Position numbers and translations under genes: made by a program | Assembly: GCA_036785705.1 (NCBI GenBank) | Contig: JAWUZG010000056.1 | Coordinates: forward strand, 2,481,001 to 2,545,000 | Source of the DNA: Acanthornis magna | Lineage: Eukaryota; Chordata; Aves; Passeriformes; Acanthizidae | DNA length: 64,000 nucleotides | Direction: 5' to 3' | Part shown: positions 1 through 10,635 of the stretch, in pieces | How positions within the stretch are numbered: the stretch's first letter is position 1 | Layout: each line of letters opens with the position of its first letter | The notes under the pieces: generated by a model | The model's database searches: none | The model's input: the letters and a program-made list of their open reading frames with translations, nothing else | What the model was told of the DNA's origin: nothing

Positions 1-734
1 ATAAAGATAGTAAAAATAGTAAAGTAAAAATCACCAGCTGAAAAAGGTTTTTGGGACTCCAAAGTTTGGAGAAATCCTGAAAAGCAAATTTGGTTTTATG
101 CCTGAAGCCACTGTTTGTTCCTGTTACTTCATCAATATGATAGATGATGAAAAATGTCCAAGATAAAATGCCTCTTATTAATCTTCAAGTCACAGTGATT
201 TAAATATTGGGAGTAATTTGTTACTGTGTTATATTTTATTGCTTTTGGTTGATACTGTGATATGTAGTCCTTGTCCCTTTGGTGGATGAACACGCCTGCT
301 TTCTGAACACTCCGTTGGCTTTTCCGTAGTAACATATCACCAGAACCGTGTAACTACAGAAATAGTTAACTTCTGTCACACTTGTGCATCTTAGTGTCTT
401 CAGAATATTTTGTTATTACTGTCAATCTAGAAAAAACTGATCTATGGCCTATAGTCCAGACTGAAAGTGTGAGGAGAATCTTGATAACATTCAGTTATCA
501 AACTTCAGTTCTAGCTGCTTTTGGAGGCTGATGAGGTAATAAGTGAACTTATATATGTGTCTGAGCAGACCAAGAAGCAAAGGGTGGCTTTCCACAGACA
601 GCTCTTTGTACGATAGGACTCCATTCAATCAATGGCCGTGGGCTGTTTCCGGTACAAAAAGCCTGGAGCAGTAATGGTTAATGTCTTCAAGAAGGTTGTG
701 AAAACATTTATTTTTCTGTTTCTTTTCTTTAAAG
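1..734 (+). other. VPS13C: VPS13C intron, 3' portion
   Basis: No exon of the family is readable here. The stretch ends in a T-rich polypyrimidine run and the acceptor AG at 733-734, directly before the GAKKEG exon. The preceding VPS13C exon must lie outside the window. An open frame begins in the intron at 632 and runs into the exon, but its first 34 codons are intronic. Confidence 0.8.
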
Positions 735-858
735 GGGCTAAAAAAGAAGGTGCAGCTGGATTCTTTAAAGGAATTGGAAAGGGGCTTGTGGGAGTGGTAG
801 CTCTCCCGACGGGAGGCATTGTAGATATGGCGAGCAGTACCTTCCAGGGAATTCAAAG
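735..858 (+). CDS. VPS13C: VPS13C exon: GAKKEGAAGFFKGIGKGLVG
   Basis: 124-nt exon. It begins with two bases of a split Gly codon (GG after AG 733-734), reads 40 full codons, and ends with AG of a split Arg before the donor gtacag at 859. It encodes the Gly/Lys-rich GAAGFFKGIGKGLVG segment and the GGIVDMASSTFQGIQ motif, among the most conserved C-terminal stretches of VPS13 proteins. These belong to the ATG2-like region whose amphipathic helices are known to contact membranes such as lipid droplets. Reading through the donor would add 19 unrelated residues (YSAKRRF...) after the Arg codon before a stop at 914-916, so retention of this intron would delete the PH-like domain. Confidence 0.92.
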
Positions 859-3169
859 GTACAGTGCCAAGAGGAGGTTTGGAAGTATTCCCCTTATGTT
901 GCATACCAGGTGGTAAAGTGCTTCAGTAGTCCCACACAATTATTTATTAAATACCATAAGCAGAATGATATGTGGGTTGAGAAATGTCCAGTAGCCTGTA
1001 ATGAAGGTATTTTAAGATGACATGGTAATCACTGCTTCAGAGAACACCTTACAGTGTTGTAGTTCAGGTGGACAATAGCTAATCAGGTTTTTCCTTTTAC
1101 TCCTTCCTCTGATGAGAAATATCAGTTAAATTTACTATGAAAAATAGGCTACTGAAATTTCCAGAGTAAAGCTTCCCAGTCTGAAATTTGCTTAGCAGTA
1201 CATATCAGGGGCTTCTTGTGTTTTAAGGGGACCTTTGGATAGCGCGTTAGTAAACTTGAGAACCCTTAGTAAATTATCTGCCTTTGGGAATAAACTTCAA
1301 CTTCTTCTGTAGTTGCTTAATTGGCTATTGCTACTTTTGGTTTGTTATTAGCAGTGTTTTTGCTATTTACATCTGCAGGGGACCCAGGATGTGTAAGTGG
1401 GATGTGTGGCAAATGAAAGGCTGACTTTTAAAGATGTATTGGTGAAACTCAGGATTGTATTAAGCTTACCAGAATGTTGTTGCACTGTCCATGGCAGGGT
1501 GGCAGAATCAACTGAAGAAGTGTCCAATCTCCGTCCCCCACGCCTCATCCGTGAAGATGGCATCATCCGGCCCTACAACAGGGTGGAAGCTGAGGGGTAT
1601 GATTTATTTGAGGTATGTTTTGCACTGTAAACACGGTTAAAATTCCCTAATCTGCAGGGTTCCATGAAGAATTAAGTTGCAAACAAGCTGCCGGGGATCT
1701 GTAGCAGTCTGAAATAGAAATTTGCCCCAGTCTATGTCATAAGGCAAGCCTGGGTAGCAGTGAAGGCCCAGTGCTTGGAGTAAGCTGAGTGCAAAAAGGA
1801 AACTGCAGCATTGCTGCTATTAGGTCTTCTCCATTTTATGTACTGTAATCACCTCTCATGCTCTCGAAGTAGGTAGCAGGATTAAGAATTACTAAGATTA
1901 AGATTTGAATATGGGAAACAAAAACATTTTCTAAGTTCTGAATTTTTGTCTTTATAGCTAAGCTGACGTTGTTTTACAAACTAAGCAACTTTTAAAAAAG
2001 ATTAATAGAGCTTGAATTGTTTGGTTGTATCAGCAGTTGAAAAAACTGCATGAATTTTCGAAATACCACTGTTTGGTTTTTCCTTATGTTGTTCATAATA
2101 GCAATCTGTCATAGCTACAGGCACTGTGTGGACATTTAGCCTGCTTTCTCATATGGATGTGGCTAACATATGGAGGATGAATAACATGAGCTTTCAACTT
2201 CTAGATAGTCAGAATCTGGTTAATTTGTATTTCAGACTTTGTGTTCTTAAAACCTGTCTTGAAATGGTTATTTTGTTGCTAAAAAGTTAGAGTAAAATAA
2301 CTGTCTGCACTAACATTTTAAGACCAAAACTTGGATATTTGCTACTTGCTTGTAGATGGTCTTTTAATCCTTATTCCCTGTTCTATTTCTAACGTTTGTT
2401 TTCTTTCTCCTTCTCTCCTGGCATGCAGCAAGAACTGGAATAATGGAGTAAACATTTTCCATATTTCTTGTCTATTTCTGTCACAGTTTTTTATCTGCCT
2501 TAAGTATTTAGATAAAGGGCATGATTGCATTTACCATGTCCTCTCCCATTCATTCATATATCTTCTATGTAGCAGTTGAATAAAATGGTGTTTTATGTTG
2601 TCCAGGCTAAGAATACAAACTTGAATAACCATCTTCAATAAGATTAGATGAGTGAGTCAGATGGGAGAGACAAGGGAGGGTTTGTCTCCTGTGTATTTGT
2701 TTTTCTAAGGATGTTTAGCTCCTTATGAATGGCAACAACAGAAGGCACTTGGAAAAAAGAACCACGGTAGGTTAGATCCTGAGTTCATTTATTTATTGGT
2801 GTTCTCTTAGAGCTACGGCCGTGGGCAGAGGGGGAGAGCAACATCTTGAGCAAAATTTAAAATTGTGATATTGAATGGAATTTACTTCTGGGATAATGCT
2901 TATAATTTCATGACCTGGAAGTACTGTTCTCAAAGAAATGCTGAGAAAACTTGTATTTGTGGTTTCTGTGCTATACCATAGGCCTGTCAGCTACACATCT
3001 GATGACCCATTATGCCTTCAAGTTACTATTGCTGGTTCTTTATGAACATTTCTCAGTTAAAACATTTAGCCAGCTTAGTTGACTCTGCTTTTCATTCACA
3101 GAATCTTCAGGGGCTTTGCTGTTCAACATAATTAACGAAGTGTAAACTTTAAGCTGTTAACAGGAATTT

Positions 3170-3200
<31 letters not shown>

Positions 3201-6200
3201 AATATATATATATCTATTTCTAAACTAAGTGATGCCATAAATTTCATTGCTAATACAGCATCATAGAAATTAGCAAGCTAAGCTTAACAAGCTGTTGTCA
3301 GAGCAAATTTTTTGCCTATCGTATGGGAAAAATGTTGAACAGAGGCATCTTTACTGCTAATGCCTTTTTAGAATTTAATGGTCAGTTTAAAATTGTTTAA
3401 AAAATAATTTAGTAATTTTTTTTTAATTTGGTTAAATGAAATTAAGTTGTGATATACGAAGCAGGTCAAATTTTTCTTCTTGTGTTTTTTTATTTATTTT
3501 TTTACTATATTTTTTACATCTAACAAAAAGGAAAAGGTGGCACAGTCAACATGGAAAATTCAGTATCATGCAGTTCCTCCACATCTAATATTTGTAGTTT
3601 TCTTAGATCTAAATGGTATAGATTGGATTTGGATACAAACCAGGAATGAATCCTCTGTATAGTTGAATCAAAACAGTTTGTTTCTTTCAAGAAGTAACTT
3701 AATGGAATCAGGGGAGGTTTAGTTAACTGATTCTGATTTTTATGCTAGAGGTCAGTGTTGGGAAGGCTTAGTTTTCTAATGTAAATTAGAAGCAAGAAGG
3801 GACAGTGTCTTTACATGAAATCGGATATTTAATGAAAAATATGAGTCAGTTCTATGTGCATTTACAAATTTAATTACAATAGGTACAAGTGCTGTTTATA
3901 TTTGGATCCAGTTTTGATCCTATGTTACAAGTAGTTTAACCAGAACCCACACCTTCTCGTCTACTTTAACAACATTTAATGCATATGTCCCTTTAAAATA
4001 AATGCATTCCCACAGGGTGGAAACCTTGTAAGGTCACCTTAAAGAGCAGATGCCTCAATACCATCCAGTGATCGGATGGAAAAATGTTTCACCTTAATAC
4101 TTGCGTGTGAAATGTAGGCATTAGAGCTTAGGAGGAGCAAGCATGTAGGTTTTGAAAGACAAGGTACTTTTTCCCACAGGGCAGTGGGGTTTTTCCTGCA
4201 AGCTGAGGACAGTAGCCAGGGGGAGTGGATGAGTTCACTTGTGTAACTGTGTGGATGCAGTTCCTCCTCCCTGCGGTGGGATCTAAGGTGTGTGGGCTGT
4301 GCAGGGATGTGCTCAGTCCCTTGGGATCCTGGCAGTCGGATGTGACGCGGTGCAGGCTCGGGGGCCAGATGAGTGCTACACGTGTGTTTGTTCAATGGAA
4401 ATGCACAGCACAGCTGGAGAGCTCAAAGGATGAATAGGGCAGCTCTAGGAGAATTGTTTTCTGGGGAATCAGTTCTCATGAGTTTTAATCCTGGTCAGAG
4501 CAGGGTTTGAGTGGAGGTTTGCTGGAGCAGGTGGTGGAGGCCTTTGCCGTGTGCTCGCAGGGCTGTGCCCGGTGAGGAGCTGCTGCTCCTCAGGGCTGCC
4601 ACCATGCCACTCATACATTATTCAGTGCCTGTGGCATTACTTTGTTTCATTTCCCAGTTAAAGCATGGAGCTTTATAAAGAATGCAGAACACCTCATGAA
4701 TAATTGAGGCAGGGTGGTGAGACAGTGTTGTGTAGCAGAGCATAGACTATGCTGGAAACTGCAGATTCTATTTCTGCTTGATTCACTGTTCTGCTGTGTA
4801 AATTTGCACTGGTTCTTTCATTTCCATGTAAAATAAGAATGAGTTAACTTCTTCAAAGTGCTCTAGTATGCTCATAAAAATAACAGCTTTTGATAAAGAT
4901 GTCTGAATTTTAAGAGTGTGCAGATCATGGAGTAATTTACATCAATTGCAATCCCCTTTTTACATAATGCCACCACCATTGTGCTGGCATCTATCAGGTG
5001 TATTGAGAATAGCTGTGAGAAATACTGCATCTCTTAGGCACAGACCTCAGTGGGAACTCTTACTTTAGTAACATATTGCATGTAAAATCTAAAAATACTA
5101 TCGGGATTGTTTCTGAAGTTATGAGAAACAGGCTTTCTCTCCAAAGCTTTGAGTTTGAATAGAGAAACATGCTTATGAATAAATCTGTTTAAATATGTGG
5201 CATGTCTAATTTCTTCATATTCAACAAAAGGATTCAGAATATGGATTGCAGCCTTTGAATTACAGTCTTCACATGGTGGTGGGTTTTCTATTTCTTAAAT
5301 TTTTTACTTGTTTTTGGAACAGCTATGGTTCAGGTATAAAATGTGAGTTCATATTTTCATTTTAGTCATATCCATGTTTCTTCAAATGTTTTGAAGACAT
5401 TTTGAGATAAGCAGCCTTCTGGCATCTTTTTTTCCTTTCATGCACATTGTACAGTTTCAGAAATTTTTAAGATGGTCAGAAAGGGATATTTTTTTATATG
5501 AGATGTTGGTTGACCCTATGGTTTTGGTTGCTGAAAAATGCTGGATTAAAATGTATTTCAAAACATAACATCACTAGAGAGCAAGTCCAGGAAAACATGC
5601 TGTTGATTTCAGCTCTTGAATATTCATCCACTTTTGAGATTAAAGGATTTTTTGGAGTCAGTTGTGATGTATGCTGATGCTTTAAGTTATTTGTTGAACT
5701 TTTGAATATATGAAAATAAAATGCAAATATAAAAAAAATGTTGAACCTTCTTTTAATTGATTCTTATGGAAGCTTATCTTTCCATTTTGGTTACTTAAAC
5801 TGCATAGAGTTAAACCTGTTGATCATCGATAACTGTGGAGTCAAGTGGAGCTGCTATTGCCATCTTATTGGTTTTATGGGTCCATTTATGGAAATACAAA
5901 AGGAAATGTCTATTTACAAGAAATAACTAAAAACACGCTGATTTTTTAATCCTTCCTTTAGGTCGTTACTAGTTTGTCAGAAACAACTCGAGGAATTGAC
6001 TGTTATAGAGGCTGAATTCCAGTAACAGCTGTAAAATGAACTGAATTTAATCTTACTTTGCTTTTAAGAATATCAAACCAATTTTGGGGTACCCATTTGC
6101 AGGCACTTGTGAAAGGCTGATCTGGAGCAGGTGCATTCTGCATCCAGTCATTCTTCCTTATGTTTCCCCATGTTCCTGCACAGGAGCTGCCCATTTTCCC

Positions 6201-9200
6201 TTAAAACAGACTGGATGATAAAGAAAGTGGTTGTATTGACCTAGAGGGTACAAAGCTAATACGCATTGACTTTATGCTTATATAACTATCTTGTTAATTT
6301 TTGCTAATTAAACACTATTTATAAGTGTCTTTACAAAAGACTTTTTGCATATTAGGAAAACCAGTAGTTGACAGAGATTTATTCTCATACCCGCTTTGAG
6401 GCTGGGTTCCCACTGGTAGCATGTTACTAATTTCATGCTTCTGTCTTTCTCTGCATGATGTTTTGATGTGTATTCATTTCCCACAAATACATTCAGGTGT
6501 CACTCTGTGAGTGTTTCTGCCTTTAATCCAGTGTTACTGAGAGCTTGATCTAGTGATGACTGGGAGCCTGTGTTCTGTGCTGGTCCGTGTTGTTGATAGA
6601 ATGTTGTAATCCTGTTGACACTCTCTGAGAAACATTACACTTCAGTCAAAGAGTATATACAGAATGGGAAATCTGAAAAAAACCCAATGCATAATTGCAA
6701 AAAAAAAAAAATCCTAGGAGCACTTCAGTACTTTATTTCTAAACTTTTTCTCTATTTGTAGGTTGTCACTTGAGTTCTAGTTGTCTAATCAAAACATGAT
6801 GAGTAATTTCATGTTGCATTTTCATACACCTTTGTATTTGGGTGTTGAATAGTCATTTCTGCTCAGTGCTTCAGAAGCCCGATCTTGAGGTACATTGAGA
6901 ATTTGTATTTGGATAGTTTCTTTCTGAGGGTCTGGGTCATGTCATAAAGGTCCATGACCTTTGCAGGATTTTCACTCTTGAATGAAGCCTGCCGCATGGG
7001 GTGTAGCAGAACGAACATTATTGAACAATGACTAGCACAGAAAGGAAATCAAAGCTGAAGAAATAGTCTGATACAGCAGTGCCAGTGTTCTACCTTTGAG
7101 TGGAACAGATCAGACTTTTCAGTGACTCAGCTTCAGGACTGAGAGCTCAGTGAGAATGTGCCTTTAAAGAACTAACAATGAGGTAACTTTTCAGAAGGCT
7201 TTTGAATTTAAAACACCAATTTGATTACTTTTTTTTGTACAGCCCCAAAATTTTTTTCTGTTTCTGTTTCAGAAATTGCACATCAGAAAGCTGGAAAAGG
7301 AGATGTATCAATACCACTGTGCAATTCCAAGAGGCAGAAGAGCAAACCTTATTATTACCAACAGGTATTAAATTTTGAATGCTTTCTAAGGGCTTGACAT
7401 GATTTCAACTTGGGGATTAGACATCTGACTAAGACTAAACTGATTGCTATTGTCTGCCTATCTGTTTTCTTCTTGATTTTTTAAATAGTTTATTTTGTTT
7501 TCTTAATGGAAAATGTAATCTAGTTGTGATGTCAGTGCTGGATAATTTGAGAAGACAGTTTACTCTGAGATCAGTGATCCTTTCATTATACTGGAAGGAA
7601 GTGTTCAGTTTTTTTCTCTTTGTTTTTGATATTTTAGATTAGCTTGTGGTAAATGTTTGCAGTCAAGCCAACAGTTTGATAATACATGTTTACAGTCTTG
7701 TTTGTTAAAGGATATTATAAACTAAGTCTTAATTTTCATGCTGGTGCAAAAACTTAGTATTTAACTCATCAGACCATTTTTAGAATTTAAAATGTTACCA
7801 GCCCTGAGTTTGAGGATTCAAAACCTTCTAAATACGTTTAGATAATGAAAAGGATTATGATCTCCACATCCCATGTGTCAGCAGTTTCCACCTTGCCCTA
7901 ATGTATGAGAGAGGCTCATCCATAGCAAGACCACGGAGGCTTCCAGTGTGTTTTTTTTATAATGACCAGCACACCTCAGAATTCAGGCTACAAAAGGCCA
8001 AGCTTTGTCAAGGCACTGACCAAGTCCATGAATGATAATTGGGCAATTTAGTTGTTTGCAGCCTTAGATAAATGTGCACTTCTCTCCTTACCCCAGCTCT
8101 TGGCCTGCTCATACTGTGTGATATCTTAGGTCATCTAGGACTTTTAAAGGCCGAGTGACTGTCTCAGAATGGATTAAGGAAATACGGGTCCACTGTGACT
8201 GAGTGGCTACTTTTAATCCACATCGAAAATGCTGCCTTAAAGAAATGTTTTTATTTTGTTTAGTTTTTCCAGCCAAGTTCTAGTCCTAGGGAGAAATTGA
8301 GTATGAACTTTTTTTTTTCTTGAACAGGAGAGTGATATATGTGAAAGAAGTGGAAATCTTAGGCCATTTAACAACAGAATGGGATTACTTATTTGAAGAA
8401 TTTATGCGTTATCCCTCCTATGAAGGAAATATTTTAAAAATTACTGTTTGGGTAAGAAAAGCATGTAAACTTTCTTCTATTTAACACTCATTACAGCTCC
8501 ATGCATGCCTTTAACTCGTTTGTGGTTCTAACTGCTAACTAAGAGACTGTATGACAGGATTTACTGAGAGTTTCTTGCAAATATGGCAGTTGGGTTGGAC
8601 AGAGACCATGTTGAAATCTAACCTGAAGTTGACATTCAAGCCATTTAAGTATCAGATTCTGCATTTTTGTTTTGTGACTCATCTGAAGCACATTTTTGTT
8701 CCCCTCTGCAGCAGGATCAAAAGATGTTCCAAAGAAAGGACAGTACAGGTCATGAATGTGTAAAGACAGTTCAGCTTCGGGATGAAGCTACAGCAAGGGT
8801 ATATTCTTTTTTTTTTTTAATCTTCTTTTCTTATGATATTGTTAACAGTTGTTGAAACTCAGCGTGTAAAAAAGATGGTAATGTTCAGAGACTTGTTAGA
8901 GAATAGGCTGCTGTGCCTCAGGACCATTTACTGTAGTTCCATGGTGAAAAGTGAGTTTACCCAGGAATATGATGAGACCAGATAGTCCAAAGCATTCAAG
9001 AGAGTTTATGCAATAATAATTTAATGTTGAAGTTACATAGTCTGAGGTTTTGTATGTTAAAGCTCATTAAAGGAAAAGAATTCCAATATCTGATGTACTA
9101 GGTTGTATTAGATTCCCTGTAGTCTCTAGGATTCCACATAGCTCCTCATTATTTCAAGATCACCTGACTAAGCCAGTGAGTGGACCTTGTGTGAAAAAGC

Positions 9201-10249
9201 TTACTTAGATTCCTCCCTCCTCCCTCCCCACACCTTGTTTTTCTACCATTTATCTCTAAATGTTTGCTCCTGTTGGTGCTGGGGAGGCTGCTGAGCTTTG
9301 TTCTGTGGATGGTTGGACCTTGTAGGTAACTTACATAATCTGCTCTATCAATTTGGATAAATTCCACGGTACTTCAACAATAGAAACATTTACCTAGGAA
9401 ATCATGTGTGTTACTGTAGTGTTGTATCAGGTGATGAGAGAGGAGATGTTCTCCCTGATACCAAAAGTGAAATCAATTAGATGCACAGTGTCTTGGGAGC
9501 ATGCTTCAAATTGTAGCTCCAGTAAATGGCAAGTCAGCAGATGGAATCAGAATCGGGGCCAAATTGCTGCTATTACATTGATTGAGCCTTCTAAAAGAAT
9601 GGGTTAGACTGGGAAGGAAAAAATTGCTATAATTTTGAGGCACTTTATGTACTGAAAGAGTCTATGTTAGTTCTTTACTGTGTCTTGTCTAAAAATGTTC
9701 CTTCAGCTTTCTCTTAAAGCATGTCTTCCAAACCATACTTGGAATTAAGTAATTTAAATCCTTTTAGTTTGTCTGTATCTTAGAGGCATGGCTGAAGCTG
9801 GAGCATTGCACAAAACACACAGGCCACACTGGAAGGATACTTCCTTGTATTTAATTACCTTTTTTTTGGTATTATTCCCTAACTGCACATTCCTTTACTA
9901 ATGTTTATGCTGGTATCTGTACATTAAAAATAGATTTTTTCTGTTCTCAAGAGCAACATTACCCATTTGCCTTTTGTGGATTTCTGTTTCTCTTCTTCAG
10001 TTTCAATACTGTGCATGTGAATCAGGAGGTATCTAACTTAAGCTAGCCTGTGTGTATGTGGGTTTCTGTGTTCGTTGAATTAGCTGTGTTTTAGTAGCAT
10101 CTTATGGGAGAAAACCACTGCCTGCTTTAATTGTTTTTTGCTTTCCCCTTGTTTTACAGTGGGTTTGTCGTGCCATTCAGGAAGTCCACGCAAGACAAGA
10201 ACAGCAGAAGCTGGTGAAGAGAGCATCCTTGCGGCTGAGGAAGTCTTAA
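735..10249 (+). CDS. VPS13C: VPS13C, C-terminal part (six exons, partial at 5' end)
   Basis: This is the 3' end of a VPS13-family bridge-like lipid transfer protein, which moves phospholipids between membranes at contact sites; VPS13C is known at ER-late endosome/lysosome and ER-lipid droplet contacts. Six exons (735-858, 1498-1612, 7273-7364, 8328-8451, 8712-8798, 10160-10249) join with compatible phases (1, 2, 0, 2, 0, 0 on entry) and GT-AG introns, giving about 210 residues and a TAA stop. Residues 1-80 carry the family's GAAGFFKGIGKGLVG, GGIVDMASSTFQGIQR and LRPPRLIREDGIIRPY stretches (end of the ATG2-like C-terminal region). Residues of about 81-205 form the terminal PH-like domain. I prefer VPS13C to VPS13A because YHCAIP, KEVEILG and the QEQQKL tail resemble VPS13C as I remember it, while VPS13A ends differently. 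The human protein is about 3,750 residues, so the rest lies upstream of the window. The strong match and intact frames argue for a functional gene, not a pseudogene. Confidence 0.9.
859..1497 (+). other. VPS13C: VPS13C intron (639 bp)
   Basis: Donor gtacag at 859 and acceptor AG at 1496-1497. No repeat or RNA gene is recognisable. An open frame from 1397 overlaps the acceptor, but its first 33 codons are intronic. Confidence 0.85.
1498..1612 (+). CDS. VPS13C: VPS13C exon: AESTEEVSNLRPPRLIREDG
   Basis: 115-nt exon. One base completes the split Arg (AG+G) and 38 full codons follow, ending at GAG 1610-1612 before the donor gtatgt. The LRPPRLIREDGIIRPY signature is a hallmark of the linker between the ATG2-like C-terminal region and the PH-like domain in VPS13A/C. 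The following NRVEAEGYDLFE fits VPS13C better than VPS13A. The acceptor at 1496-1497 was chosen because it restores the Arg codon and gives the family reading RVAESTEEVS. A later AG at 1503-1505 would lose residues and break the phase. Confidence 0.92.
3170..3213. repeat. (CA)12 followed by a TA-rich tract
   Basis: An uninterrupted alternating A/C run from 3170 to 3193 passes directly into alternating A/T with one interruption up to about 3213. This is a compound dinucleotide microsatellite inside a VPS13C intron and is likely polymorphic in length. No regulatory role is visible. Confidence 0.95.
4728..4862 (+). repeat. Probable MIR-type SINE remnant
   Basis: The segment follows the MIR layout in order: a GTGTAGCAGAGCATAGACT-like head, a degraded B-box region (ATTCTATTTCTGCTTGATTC), a CTGTGTAAATTTGCACTGG core, and a TTTCCATGTAAAATAAGAATG stretch resembling MIR's TTTCC-TCTGTAAAATGGGAATA. 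Identity is low, as expected for an element predating the amniote radiation. The assignment is from remembered consensus only; another ancient tRNA-derived SINE with a related core is possible. Confidence 0.55.
6948..6960. promoter_or_regulatory. IR1-like nuclear receptor near-palindrome (candidate)
   Basis: AGGTCCATGACCT matches the inverted repeat AGGTCA-N1-TGACCT at 12 of 13 positions and sits in a slightly longer palindrome (AAAGGTCCATGACCTTT). It is seen in sequence only. Such sites arise by chance in a window of this size, so function is speculative. Confidence 0.25.
7273..7364 (+). CDS. VPS13C: VPS13C exon: start of PH-like domain
   Basis: 92-nt exon: 30 codons (KLHIRKLEKEMYQYHCAIPR...) plus AG of a split Arg before the donor gtatta at 7365. 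The acceptor is a strong tttctgtttcag. The YHCAIP sequence followed by a basic turn (PRGRR) and a hydrophobic strand (ANLIITN) corresponds to the first strands of the C-terminal PH-like domain. As I recall it, human VPS13C has YRYHCAIP at the same place, which separates it from VPS13A. In VPS13A the equivalent domain binds the scramblase XK; the partner in VPS13C is less clear. Confidence 0.9.
7365..8327 (+). other. VPS13C: VPS13C intron (963 bp)
   Basis: Donor gtatta; acceptor with a long T run then tgaacag ending at 8327. No repeat or RNA gene is recognised inside. Confidence 0.85.
8328..8451 (+). CDS. VPS13C: VPS13C exon: PH-like domain core
   Basis: 124-nt exon. One base completes the split Arg and 41 full codons follow, ending with TGG (Trp) at 8449-8451 before the donor gtaaga. 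It encodes RVIYVKEVEILGHLTTEWDY, an acidic/aromatic loop (LFEEFMRYPSYEGN) and the strand ILKITVW. The pattern of a hydrophobic strand, the KEVEILG turn and a conserved Trp two residues into the next strand is that of the VPS13 PH-like domain. The reading frame is intact throughout. Confidence 0.92.
8452..8711 (+). other. VPS13C: VPS13C intron (260 bp)
   Basis: Short intron with donor gtaaga. It ends in a NAGNAG acceptor, so its 3' end is either 8711 or 8714. Nothing else is seen inside. Confidence 0.85.
8706..8714 (+). promoter_or_regulatory. VPS13C: NAGNAG tandem splice acceptor
   Basis: The acceptor reads CTGCAGCAG|GAT. Use of the AG at 8710-8711 includes a CAG (Gln) codon; use of the AG at 8713-8714 omits it and keeps the frame. 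Both are preceded by the same pyrimidine-rich run. Such tandem acceptors commonly give a mixture of isoforms differing by one residue. Confidence 0.7.
8712..8798 (+). CDS. VPS13C: VPS13C exon: PH-like domain, late strands
   Basis: 87-nt exon in phase 0: 29 codons with the proximal acceptor (QDQKMFQRKDSTGHECVKTV then QLRDEATAR) or 28 if the distal NAGNAG acceptor removes the leading Gln. It ends AGG before the donor gtatat at 8799. RKDSTGHECVKTVQLRD matches the polar loop and final strand of the PH-like domain. DEATAR starts the C-terminal helix that continues in the last exon. Confidence 0.9.
8799..10159 (+). other. VPS13C: VPS13C last intron (1,361 bp)
   Basis: Donor gtatat; acceptor ccccttgttttacag ending at 10159. 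A pyrimidine-rich patch lies near 9210-9230. No RNA gene or repeat is recognised. Confidence 0.85.
10160..10249 (+). CDS. VPS13C: VPS13C terminal coding exon and stop
   Basis: 29 codons (WVCRAIQEVHARQEQQKLVK then RASLRLRKS) and the stop TAA at 10247-10249, in phase 0 with the previous exon. This is the amphipathic C-terminal helix that closes the PH-like fold, followed by a very basic tail. As I recall it, the human VPS13C tail has a similar AIEDAQ/QQQKLMK pattern but is a few residues longer. The tail contains KRAS, which fits a basophilic (PKA-type) phosphorylation consensus; that is inference only. Longer open frames over the same bases in other frames are shadows. Confidence 0.9.
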   Translation, partial: WVCRAIQEVHARQEQQKLVKRASLRLRKS

Positions 10250-10629
10250 ATGCTGTCTTGATAATGACAGGATTTGTCGGGTTTGACCTTTGGTATGCAA
10301 TTTTCTCCCTAAAATTGATTAGAAGCAACATGGAAACGTTGGGCAAAAAGAAGATTTGACATCTTTCAAACTTAACAGCCATTAACACTTTAGTTTTACA
10401 AGTTATGCATCTTTTGGAAACAATGGATTTCTAAAATGTGCATTTCAGTTTAAAAGTTAAGATTTTTGATAAAATCTTTTCCCACTCTGAAATTTTATTT
10501 TCTGCCTTTTTAATGTCAGAGATTCTAAAATGAAGGGGTTATCTTGTTTGCACTCTATGGTTTACAGACTGGTGGTAGTAGTTATGGTTCTGGTGTTTTG
10601 CAAAATGAAGTACTTATGTTCATAATTGA

Positions 10630-10635
10630 AATAAA
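10630..10635 (+). terminator. VPS13C: Proximal polyadenylation signal AATAAA
   Basis: AATAAA 381 bases after the stop codon; the downstream GT-rich element is weak. If used, it would give a UTR of about 0.4 kb. Confidence 0.5.

Larger units (their letters stand above)
1613..7272 (+). other. VPS13C: VPS13C intron (5,660 bp)
   Basis: Largest visible intron, with donor gtatgt and acceptor tttctgtttcag. It contains a CA/TA microsatellite at 3170-3213, a MIR-like SINE remnant at about 4728-4862 and a nuclear-receptor-like near-palindrome at 6948-6960. No further exon is supported. The protein reads smoothly from LFE to KLHIRKLEKE across it. Confidence 0.85.

Noticed and set aside
516..560. Possible C/D-box snoRNA (CTGATGA ... 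CTGA)
   Set aside because: The C box lacks the purine first base, the insert is too short and there is no terminal stem.
10138..10359. Alternative frame over the VPS13C last exon
   Set aside because: The spliced frame gives the conserved WVCRAIQEV tail; this one is a shadow.
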